From Monarcha castaneiventris obscurior (taxonomy: Eukaryota; Chordata; Aves; Passeriformes; Monarchidae), in contig JAMPIT010000566.1 in assembly GCA_026261815.1 (NCBI GenBank), positions 32,947,001 through 33,011,000 on the forward strand: DNA of 64,000 nt, read 5' to 3'. The notes under the pieces were generated by a model. That model searched no databases. It had not been told where the DNA came from and worked only from the letters and a program-made list of their open reading frames with translations. Below are positions 1 to 11,500 of the stretch, one piece after another. The translations under genes and the position numbers were made by a program. Each line of letters starts with the position of its first letter. The first letter of the stretch is position 1.

Positions 1-835
1 GGTTCAACTGGCTTTCGGGGCTGCCAACACACACTGCCAGGTCATGTCCAGCCTCTCACCCACAGCACCCCCAGGTCCTTCTCAGCTGCTCTTGATCTGT
101 TCAGCCTCCAGCCTGTACAGATACCAGGGACTGCCTTGACCGAGGTGCAGCACCTTGTACTTGATCTTGTGGAACTTTGTGAGATTCCTGTGGGCCCACT
201 TCTCCAGCTTTGTCCATGTCCCTCTGGCTGGCATCCCATCCTTCACATGTGTCAACTGCACTACTCAGCTTGGGGTCACCTGCATATTTATTGAGGGTGC
301 ACTCAATCCCTCTGTGTCATTAACCAAGACATTAAACAGCACTGGTCCCATTCCTGACCCCGAAGAGCACCACTGAAATTCACGGGGACACCAAGCCATT
401 GACTACTATCCTTTGGATGTAACTGCCCACCCATCAAATCCACCTCTCTTGAATTTAGAGAGAACAATGTTATGGGGAACTGTATCCAGATAAATGACAT
501 CTGTAGCCCTCCCCTGGCCCACTGGGTCGCTCCATTACAGAAGGCCACTGGATTGGCAGGACTTGTCCTTGGTGGTGCTGTGCTGGCTGTCCCAAATCAC
601 CTCCCTGTCCTCCACATGCCCTAGCACAGCTCCTAGGAGGATCTGTTCCATGATCTTCCAAGGTATAGCAGTGAGGATGACAGGTCGGTAGTTTCCAGAG
701 ACCTCCTTTCTACCCTTTTGAAAACATGGGTACAAAGCTTCCCTTTTCCCAGTCATTTGGGACTGCCAATGACATGCCATCTGACTGCCGCGACTTTTTG
801 AGTATCATGGAAAGTGGCAAACACTCTAACAGCAC
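1..835 (-). mobile_element. CR1 LINE fragment, reverse-transcriptase region, degenerate
   Basis: Minus-strand translation, in pieces separated by frame breaks, gives CR1 ORF2 reverse-transcriptase blocks in the right order. They are NYRPVILTAIPWKIMEQILL and EDREVIWDSQHS (780-600), a GVP block followed by a GPVLFN-like block (about 410-310), and an AAEKDLGVL-like block near 75. The element is a dead copy with stops, indels and internal losses, and it is cut by the window edge. It lies in AP1S2 intron 4 in the same orientation as the gene. Confidence 0.9.
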
Positions 836-3177
836 TATAACTCCTCTCTTCTATAAATACATTTTCCAAGATTGACTTCTGAAATGCATTTTACAAAAGC
901 ATCAGCTACCAAACACTACAACTTGCTCTTCTCTGAGCTGGGAGGGATTCCACAAAATCATAGTTATTTCCTAATCCTTAAATAATGAACTAACAATCTC
1001 TCACTTCTCATTCTCAGTAACTCTCATAGAGCCCCATTCATGAATCATCTAAAATCTAATTGTAGATCATTATCTGTGCCTAAAATCAAGCTGATGTATG
1101 TCTTTAAAGTGCAGTGACCCACCAACCAACAAAGCTGACCACCTGAAACTGAGATGGAAGTTACACATGAAGAGCAGATGGCAGTCAAGGCAGTTGGATC
1201 TCCATGATCATAAAGATTCCATTATTTATTCTTGTTTCACATTCAGAGGAACACAGGTACAGCCAAGGCAAATAATGCCACTGCCACCTTAGGAGGGCGG
1301 TCTACTTCAACAGTCTATATTTAAGAAAGAACATTAAGTGAAGGCTGAATTAATTGCATTCATTATGGTAAGTTTCTCAGGCAAGTGGTAACAAACAGCT
1401 GCTTACAAAGGCCATTTCCTAAACCAGAAAAAATCCCTTATACTCCCATCCACTGGAGGCCTAAATATCAGAATTTTATTTTGCCAATGCTAACAACAAA
1501 ATGAAGGAGTTTTGGCATATCTCAAAGACTAACTAATATCTACTATTATGCATACCTTCAAACCTAGGTTTTCCAATAAGCACATTTCATCTCCAAGAAG
1601 AAAATTCTCATGGCATACGCAGGAAGTTCACCAGATTTCCATAGATGCTCATTCTAAAACCAAAAGCTTTAATCTATGAGCAACCCTAAGCATTTAAGGC
1701 AAATCAGACAACATGAACACTGTCGGCACCCTTCTGGATATAGGATGAGGCAAGGGTTTGAAATAGCAAAGAAAATAAGGTTAATTGATAGCTTATCTCA
1801 TTCTTCATGTGGAAGGACTAGTAAATACTGCTTGAGGCCAAACTGCAAGAGCCTAAGAAAAAAAACCACTCACATAGCTTTTAGTTTTTTGATCATTAGT
1901 GAAGCAGTGACAGACACAAACAAGTATGATTTTTGGAGACTCACTGGCCCTTTTATTTAGATACCTCTTAAAGTATAGATTTTTTTTTTTTAAGTATTTA
2001 CGTGTTCTGCAATCAAATACTAAAAAAATATACAAAAATCCTACAAAAGAATAGTGGTGGACAAAATGGGGATAATTTCCAAAATACTTTTCTAAAATTG
2101 ACATAGGATAATCAACAAAAGCCATTTTCATTCATAGCCAATGTTTAGGAAATTTTTCTTACTTCAAATGAAGATGAGCAAGTCTGTACAGATTTGCTTT
2201 AAAATATACACATGACTGCTTGGTTTAAATACTAGCATTATTAACTCTTGGTTTTAGCACAGTAAATGACCAAGCACCATACTGAATTACTCAAGCCATC
2301 AAATAAAACCAGAGCAATCAGACTTTTAAGAGAAATAAATCAAATCCTCTCTTTTGTAAAAAACATGTATCATTGGTAGTTTCATGCCTCAAAAAACTGT
2401 TCCACACGTCACATGTATATATTTAACTCATGCAACAACACACTGCATCTGCCAATTTCTCTCAGTGTAACTGAGTTGTTCACACAAGCAAAAACCACCT
2501 TTTCAGCAGTGTGTGCCTTTGCAATCACTGGTTAAGTATTTAAAATCTCTCTAGCAAACAAGATATAAAATTATCAGCAACATGTAACAGCCCTCTTTTG
2601 AACAGAAGCATTTCTACAATAGAGTGACAAGAAAGTATGGAAGCACTGGAGTTAATTACCTTTTACTACCTTTCATGTGGGTACCACTGGCAGTATTGAT
2701 GACTGACTGTTGATAAGTTATCAGGTGGTAATAAATGTGGGGGAGGGCTTAGGGAATGAATACTTGAACTAAGCACATTCCTGAAGAACTAACAAGAATG
2801 TGAAGGTGAGAAAGGTTTAAAAAGTTAGTGTGTTTCAATCAGACAAACTATAGCAGTTAGTAAAGGGACCTCACAGCATCAAGAACTTAATCACAAACTG
2901 AAGTAGGTGCTCAGATATAAAAGTACATCCTGGAAGACCTCCACAGAAAATACAAGTAGGCAAGACTATTAAGAATTAATTCACCACTCAGCAATTTGTG
3001 CCTCTGCATATTTCCTTCTAATATTACACAAATAGTCACTTAATGTATCTGTAATGATTTTCTTTTGTGTAAGTATTTTGCACAGCTCTTCATCTTTAAG
3101 GTACTTCATACACCAATGCATGTAGCATTCCTAATTAATAATGTTGTATATTCAATTAATAATATTATGTACCCAAC

Positions 3178-3225
3178 TATATATATATATATATGCGTGT
3201 GTATATATATATAAACATATATATT
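3178..3225. repeat. (AT)n / (GT) microsatellite
   Basis: Alternating tatata run, a short gcgtgtgt interruption, then more tatata and atatat. It lies in AP1S2 intron 4. Confidence 0.9.
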
Positions 3226-4870
3226 TGGCAATATGAGTACTCAGGGCCAAATAAAAATCACTTTGTTGCACATAATTAAAATCTGACATAGTCAAAAACA
3301 AATACATGACAACCCTGCTAGAAATATGTTTTGCACTTGGAATCACACCATGTTTCAGTCTGGTAGTTTTGAAGTATTCTGGGAAGCAGATATCAACTCA
3401 AAGTACCAAAAATTCTCCAGATGTAAGAAACTGTTATTTTAACAACTGTCTTCATCAAACTCAGCATTTACATAGCAGCAGCTGATACAAAACCAAACTT
3501 CTACTGGAAAGAGGCCAAATTTATTGGAAATTTAAATTTATTCAATTTAAATATGAACCCAGACTGTTTACAGGGTTTATAAACCAAAAGTCAGATATAG
3601 GGAGTAGTTTTATACTTGATCGACAGTCAATATAACTAAGAACCAAACACAGATGTCCAACACAGGACTCCAGTGGTGCTGTGATAAACTGCTACATTTC
3701 AAATTGATCAGAATTTTTTAATAAACCTTTGCAACTGACAATCTCCTAAAGCTGGGGAAAGGAAGAGTAATTAGAGTAAAGCTACCAGGGCTAGGAAAAA
3801 GTCTCACATTAGTGGTTATTTCCTTTTGCATACGATTTTTAACTTGAATTTATATTAATATGAAATTACAGTCTCTGTAAAAAGAGAATGTTCCTTGCTT
3901 GGAAAAAAAAAATCAGTAATGAAATCCTAGAAATAGAACTGATTTTTTCTTTAGAACAGCCCCCCAAAAATAGTGAAAATAAAATTCAGAAACAGTAACA
4001 ATGAGAAAGAATACAGTAATTCTACCTTATGTACAATTAACTGCATTTGCAGGAGTCAAACTGGAAGATTTTAAGAGAATAAACAGATCATTTTTCTCCC
4101 CTCTTCGTAAATTCCAACAGGACTTCTGGTTAAGATAATTCCTTCAAACCGTAAAGAAGGACTTTAAAAATTGAATCAGAACACAAGAAGAGGTGGATGC
4201 ATTTCCTTTCTAGAAAAACAGGGTAGCAAATCAGTGTGTAATGGCTGTCCTTGCTCATGACAAGAACTTTAACAGGCAGTGGATCTGCCTGCACTCTGAA
4301 GGGATTACAAACACAGCTGCAAGGGTAAAGAACACCGTGTGTTTCCCCATCCTACTAATATTTTGCCCAACAAAAGACTACCAAGTGGATCACAGAAGGC
4401 TTGGAAGAGAATTAAGCAATTGATTCACAGGACAAAATACCAAACTGAAGGCTCACATAAGGGGAAAAATATAACAACTCGGATCTATACAGAATCTAGG
4501 CAGTAAACCTCAATCCACTTTAAAAAATAAAGGCGTACCATCCCTGTTAAACCATATGTTCCACTGACTTGCACACAAGACTGATGATTCCCCCAGCACA
4601 CCACAATTTTTTGATTTCCATCTAGACATTTAAGGACTTTAACAGTGTACAGTTCAGTAAGAAAAAAAAAACCCACACAAACAAAATCAAATAAACCCAA
4701 AATAACCAGCACAGGACAGAGAAATATGGAGAAATGATATTAAGTTTCTCTATACCACTGAACCCCTTCACATCAAATGTTTTTTAAAAAAACAGTAAAC
4801 ATGAAATCTGTCATTCTTCAACAGTAATAACGACAAAAGCATTCAAAGTGAAAAAACAATGTTCTTATAC

Positions 4871-4876
4871 TTTATT
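4871..4876 (-). terminator. Candidate intronic polyadenylation signal AATAAA
   Basis: AATAAA on the minus strand about 430 nt downstream of the readthrough stop codon at 5305-5307, followed within about 20 nt by a TTG-TTTTTT-type element. It would serve an isoform that reads through the exon 4 donor. The hexamer is common in AT-rich DNA, so the evidence is weak. Confidence 0.25.
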
Positions 4877-5400
4877 CTGTATGTTTCTATGGCACAACTA
4901 TTACTGTTTTGTCAGCTTAGACATGTACCACAGTAAGCAGCCTATAGCAGAAAAGCAGGTCTAAGAACTAATCAGAACTATACCTGAATGAGTCTCAAAG
5001 AAGAGAGTCTACCTTCTGGATTTCAGCAATGAAACAGTAAAGAAGTGAACATGCATCAGGTATGACAAAAAAACTAATGGTTAATTAATAAAAAGAAGAA
5101 ATGAAAGACACATGAACAACACAAAGTTAAATCAGCATGATCTACAATTATCTAGGTATAAACATAAAACAGCCACTTGCATTTACTAGCAGAACACAAA
5201 GTCACAGTAGGTTACAACATACACATGCCAGACCAAACAAGAAGAGCAGCTAACATCATCCTATTGCACACAGGACAACTAGCTAAATCCACATGCTAAG
5301 CATGCTAAAAAGTACCTTCTAGAAGCTTAGAGCAACAGGAGGTTTTCAAGTCACAGCCTACCACACTGACACTTTGGCCAGAGAAGTTGGATTTGCTTAC

Positions 5401-5538
5401 CTCCTGTAAAAGATCTGCTTGTTCGATGGCTTTAAGAACATTTTTCTTGGAAGTCTCCTGAACTTCCCCTCCTAAAAGGAACTCATCCAGAATGAAATAG
5501 GCTTTTTCAAAATTGAAGATGATATCAAGTTCACATAC
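5401..5538 (-). CDS. AP1S2: AP1S2 coding exon 4
   Basis: 138 nt, 46 codons, phase 0 at both ends. The acceptor is tgttccttttag before GTATGTGAACTT. The peptide begins [20 protein letters not shown] and ends [13 protein letters not shown], the C-terminal helices of the small-chain domain. The donor after CAGGAG is GTAAGC (GT = complement of 5399-5400). In the family one more short exon follows, encoding about 15 residues, and it is not visible here. If the donor is skipped the frame stays open for 31 further codons to a TAG at 5305-5307. Confidence 0.96.
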
Positions 5539-8500
5539 CTAAAAGGAACATCAAGCATTACTGCAAAGTGGGAGGATCACCAATCACTTGAGGTATATCC
5601 TCTCACAAAACTTAACTTGTTCACAGCTTCACCAAATTTTACCAAACCAAGACACCAGCCTGAGGCTGCAACCTTGTAAGGACTGGGGCAGTCCTTGATA
5701 AAAATCAGTCCTTGGAGGAAAAAAAATCCTGGTTTTTGCTTGAGTTAAAAACAGCAACAGCAACCTCTGAAAAATGCTTCCACTGTTAAAAAGGGTTCAA
5801 TTCACAGCAGTCTGTAACACACAGCTCTTCAAGAGGCAATAGAGTATTTCCTATAAAGTTCTCTCCTTGCCTGCAATATCCAAAGGCAGCTCACGTAATC
5901 TTACAGAAAGATATGAAAACAAATAATCTCACATTTCTTGTTCAGTCTGTGCATTCCATAGTCAGAAGGACTACAAATGAAGGCAGAATGAGCAGCAGCT
6001 CTGCTAGGAGTGCTCATGTACATTATCACAGATGTTTGTGTTTGCTATCTGGGTAAGCAGATGTCTCTCTTGTCTTTCCTTACCGTTCCTGCTACTTCAC
6101 AACCAACTGCCTCCTTTGGAAGCAGATGTAAGAAGTGCTCACACTAGAGCAGGGCCAGGAAGAAGAAAAGCTTGCTTCTAAGAGTAAGACTTTATCTGAC
6201 CCCAAGTGAGACTACTGTGAAATGAAATAAATACAGGCAATTAACACCAGATTAATAACAGTTCTTCTCCAAATCAGTAATTCAATTTTTTTATTTTAAG
6301 AGTTATAGAGGACCATCAGTTTAATTTGGCCAAGCAAGCCACACGAAACACATTAAATGCACCTTTTCAATTACTAATTGGTTATGTTCTTGCAAAAGTG
6401 CTGTGGGCAAAAAACAAAATGACAAAATATAAAGAAACTAACTCACACTGCCAAAATACTTGTCAAGAAGTTCTACATAGCGATGAATTATTTCCAGAGT
6501 TATTAGTTCATTGTCCTGATCTTCAATAGCACAGCAGAAATAGAGGCTTGCATATCTGTAATAACAAAATAATCCTGATGTTAGCATATGAGCATAAGCA
6601 AAATGAATGCACTCGAGGAGAATCACATTCTCAGTAGTCCTTCAAATTCAAGTTCAGCATATTGTTACTCCAAATCACAACCAAGCAAGTCCTACTAAAG
6701 AATGGCTGAAAGACCAGAAGACACGCATGTACAAAAGAGATGTCTCCAAGTCAAGCATGACTTCACTCCTTGTCATCCTTTAGCTGACAACTAAAACAGC
6801 CAAAGAGGTGGCTGGAAAACTAACAATCTTTGATTTGGGAGAGTTCTGAGATAAGATACTTTCTCTTCTCTCTGTAACATCCAAACACCAGTATATTAAT
6901 CAACTGATCCAATGTTAAACTTCCATCATATAGGCTATACACAGATATTAAAAACCATAGAAAATGCCTCAAGAAAGATAAACTGAATTAGCAATTAGGT
7001 GTTGGTCTATACAGAGAATTTTAAATATTCAAAAAACTCCAAAACCAACACCAGTGACACACACCCCAATTACTACTAAGCCAACAGCTCAATTCCTACT
7101 AGCTGTCCTGGCATCAGACTGCTAAGAGGCCATCAAATAGTTTCTAGCAATCCACTTCCATCTTGGAAAACAGGAAATTCTTAACTTCAGATATGATCAA
7201 GTTCCACTTTAACAAAAAGACCATCCAATTCTACTGTGCTACCATGCATTTGTTCAAGTTATGTTTTAAAAAAGCTGATAAAAAAACAAAGAAGGAATGA
7301 AAGCTGGAAACCTCATTTAGTCTTTTCTAATGTGCCAAAACCATATGCTTTTCAGTCACACATGGTGCAAGCCAGATTTCAAGTACCACCTGTTGTAACT
7401 GCTAATTTACATGAACCAGAAACAGCTTTTGTTTGCCTCTTTAGGCCACATAAAGCACTCTCGAGTAGCCAGCCCTACTGAAAAAGAAGTCATTCAGATG
7501 TAAGTGCCAAGTTTAAAGTGAATATTTGTTTCCCATAGAGAGAAATCCATGCAACTTTTAAACATTACACGTATTTTATCAGCTGGGACTTGTCAGACTT
7601 TTTGGCTAGAAATCCTGAAAAAACCCTGCTGTATTTTCAGCTTTGTTGAAAATTGTCTCCTAGATGCCTATCCAGTACCATTTATGATCTGAAAACGTCC
7701 CCCCTGCTCCCACTCTGCTCTGAATCAAATTGCTATGGCTTCAACATGAAAGATTAATCAGAACAGCTTCTATACAAAATCTTCAAACTACGGTAAAATA
7801 TTACTGCCTATCCTACCCCCAAACATGACGGGGGAAAAGAGGAAGACACCTCCACTGAAGGACAAGACTTTCGTTTCCTCTCTTTCATCTCTTCACCATG
7901 GGGATTCATCAGCTCATCAGAAGTCCTATCTGAGTGCAGTTTGTTTGATTTTACGCTGTTCTGTTTATGCCTCGCTAATTTTTCAAGGACATTTACAGTC
8001 ATTGTAGTAGCTTGCAAGATTCAATCTGTATAAGGAACCTAAACTATTTTTAAAAGCATTGGAAAGAAATATTACAAAGAAAAAAATACTTTCAAACCTG
8101 TTGAGGAATTTGTAAGTCAAGCTCCATGTTATCATATTTCATTGCAGCAAAAAAGAGCACTGACACATTATTTCACATCTACACTAACCACCAGCACTCA
8201 TGCCAAATCCATCTAAACAAAGCTTTCATCACCTTCAGATGAGCAGCACTGATTATGATGAAGTGCAGTTAAACTGCTTCCTTACAGTGCTTAAACACAA
8301 GTTGAACCACATACCAGCAGACCTTATCAAATCAAATTTGATTCAAATACTTGAAGTTTATCCACATGGGACAGTTCCTCTGTGCTCCCCTAGTATTTTA
8401 AGAGTCTCTCCTGATGCACAGAACTATTTTACGGAAAAAGAAGGAGAGAGGGAGACCAACATAAAATACTTCCCCAGAAAATGGTTTGCTCTCAGTGTCC

Positions 8501-11500
8501 TCATTTAAAAGAGAGCCTAACATACTTTCAGAAGACCGTATTTGGCAGCTAGTGAGTAGACTGCACATTCAAGCTCTGCCAATTGCAGTTCTGGAGAAAT
8601 AAGACCAAGAAACAGAAACTACTCAGTGGGTATCAACACAAAATGGAAGCCTGGGTATCTATTATTATATGCAGAGGATATTTTTGTTTTTTTTTTTTTT
8701 TTTTAAGTAGCAACCAGGACTAATGGATCACTACTCAACAAAAGAAAACAAATGCAGATTTAATAAGCCTGAATAGCAAATGGCAGAAGAGTACAAACAA
8801 GTCATACCAAAGGGCATGAGCACACTATAAAGGAACGCTTCAGATCCAAATCCTCCAAGGCAATAGTTTATTGTAATTTTTTTCCCCTGCAGGAAGGGCT
8901 TCAGAAGAAAAGTGTCCACTTATAATCCACAGCAGACACTAGAAGTTTTGCCAAGTGTAGAAGTTTGGACAGTATCCACATGAAGACAAGTACATTACTT
9001 GGGCTCAAAAAGATTTCTGCTCTGCAGAAACAGTTTCTTCCTAATGAGCCTGACAGAAACCTGTCTTTCATATGCACCCAATGAAAAGGCAAACCCCGAT
9101 AAAAAAGTATGTAACAAAAGTAAATGAAGTCTGTAAGAAACATTCTGCCTTTTTTATTCCTATTGCAATTGTGGTCTTTTTTAATCTCATTAAATATTAT
9201 TAAAATAATCTTCAGACTCAGCTGCTTACCCTCATTTAGGAAAATATTTTATGATAAATATCCTCCACTTATGAGAAAGGGGATCAAAACCAGAGAGACC
9301 AAAAACAGTTTGGACAAGATCACCAGAAAATGTAATACAGGACTGAAGAACAAAAAGGTAACACAGCGGGTATAAATACTTAGGCAAACGCCTGCCTTCA
9401 GACAGATGGCTTCAGGATTTTTTTTTTAATAGGAAACAAATACACGCATCTTCCCCCCAAGAGTTGCAATAATTCAGCAGTGGGAAGCCTCAAAACACAG
9501 GCAGGCAAAGCTTCAACAGAGTTCTCATCTTCTGCTCTCACAGCCAGGTTCGGTAACTCTGCTGAGACATCAGGTCACTGTGGGCAGAGCACAACTTGCA
9601 AATCCTACCAGCTCAGTGGTGTTCTCCTTCTAGATGAGAGAACACCTGCTTGAAGTCATCCCTGGAAGTTTTTCACCAGGTAAACCTGCAAACAAGCCGT
9701 AAGTCTGTCAGCATCTAAGTCACTTTGCATGTAGGTCCTAACTTCAGAAGTTTAAAGCTTACAAAGTTTGGCACCAACAGAGCCCAACTCTAAATGACGA
9801 CCAGGAGGCAGGCAAGTGCTTAAGGAGCCCAAGAATCTGTGGTTTGCTGATAGCTGACCCAATGAAAACTGGGACCATTAATAGCTGTGCGTGACAAAAG
9901 ATTTTTTTTCTTGTCCCACAACTTTACACATTGCTTTAATAAAACATGAACTTCTGAGACTCCAGGACAAAGTCTACCAAAACAAAGCAGTTTTCCAGTT
10001 TCTTATTTCAGCAAGGCTATAGCCCCCAGCAGTTTTGAAATAAACAAGAATTTAACACTGCTAATTCTCTAAGAAAAAGCTGCTGCTTCCTGATAGTGAG
10101 GTCCTTCTAGTGCCACACAACCTAGAGCCCTGTACAAAGAAGACCTGATCTAATTAAAATTATCAAGCCCGAGTATGTAATTCACCATAATTACTGCATT
10201 CAGCCAGTTTTACAAAGCTACCTAATCAATGCCATAGTAATAATTTTAGGAGGTACAACTGGCTGCTAAGTTATACGTAAGGAAAAAGAGGGATCATGCC
10301 AACAGCTGGGCACATCCCAATGGCCACATGGCTTTACCTTCAGTGCACAATACTTTAAGAGGGACAATACCTGCACAATGGGCTCTTTCATTGCTTCTTT
10401 CAGTGGAGGGAGGGTAGAAAGAAAGTTTTAAAACTTATTCTGCAGTAATTCTTTAACATAACCTCTGATTATGGTTATATTGTGCAAAGTAAAAGACAAT
10501 TGCCACATCAAGAGCAGCAAAAGCTATGGTAGTTTCATAATGTCATATTCCAAATACAGTTCCAAACTGACACATAAAATCAAAGCCACGATCCTTAATC
10601 AAATAACTAATCAACAATAACTAAGTCTCATTAATGCAGTTCACCAAAGGCTAACAAAGTAAAATTTATACAAAGTAAGTTTTTCTCTAAGTTCTGATTT
10701 TGACTGCAACATACCCCACAATGAAAATAACTTGTATTGCCAGAAGCTAAAATAGTGAACAGAAGAAGTCTTCAAAGAAAAAAAAAAAATATCACATCCT
10801 AAGTTCCTTTTTTAGCAGAATTAGAAATGTTAACATTTAACACATTTTTTCTGCCACAGGGGGAAAGCTGCATGAACTTCTACCCTATATGCTCCAAACC
10901 AATACGTTACTTTTTAAATGACAAAATGTAAAGAGCAAACACATCAATTGTGTTTGTTAAGTTTCTAATCAGCTGTCTGCAGATGACTCCCCCTCTATTT
11001 TCATACAGTGTAATTGTTGTTGGCTTCCCATATTTCATTTTTTATTTTCCCAGCAAGTCACTTCAAATCTGTGCTTCTTGAAGTTAGAAGCTCACATCCT
11101 TTTTTTAATCTTCTTGTGTCTGTAAGCCTGAAAAACTATCTTCCAAGCCAGCTACAGAATACATATAAGCCAATTCACGCACCATGACCAAAACTGGGCA
11201 CCCCTCCATCTGTGTTTTGCAGTGCTGAAGGAAAAAAATTTAAAAAGACAATGACTGAGCCTACGTTGCAAACATTAGAAATGCTACAAGTATGAAAGCA
11301 GAGGGAAATAAAAGCTACATCACATACATTTAGGTTAATTTTAAGATCTATTTCCTTGAAGATTCAGAAAACATCCTATAAATGTGAAATGCTACAGAGC
11401 TAAGGAGGCTAATCAAAATAGTCCAGCAGTCTTAATAAATGTTAAGTATCATAAGGAAGCTAAAGCTACTGTCTTGCCAACTTTGCATTTTAAGTTCATT

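Larger units (their letters stand above)
836..5400 (-). other. AP1S2 intron 4 (partial) with no supported exon
   Basis: AT-rich intronic DNA downstream of exon 4. I searched the minus strand for a short terminal exon matching the conserved C-terminal peptide of sigma-1B and did not find one. Only short chance frames are present. An AATAAA hexamer on the minus strand (complement of 4871-4876) followed by a T-rich stretch could serve as an intronic polyadenylation signal. An alternating AT tract is listed separately. Confidence 0.75.

Noticed and set aside
1..20. A GGTTCAA tRNA T-loop-like string at the left edge
   Set aside because: It is part of the antisense CR1 copy. There is no cloverleaf or B-box context.
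4981..5020. Possible extra AP1S2 terminal exon (acceptor-like ctgaaatccag on the minus strand)
   Set aside because: In phase with exon 4 it would give only six residues before a stop. It does not resemble the conserved sigma-1 C-terminus, and the acceptor lacks a good pyrimidine tract.
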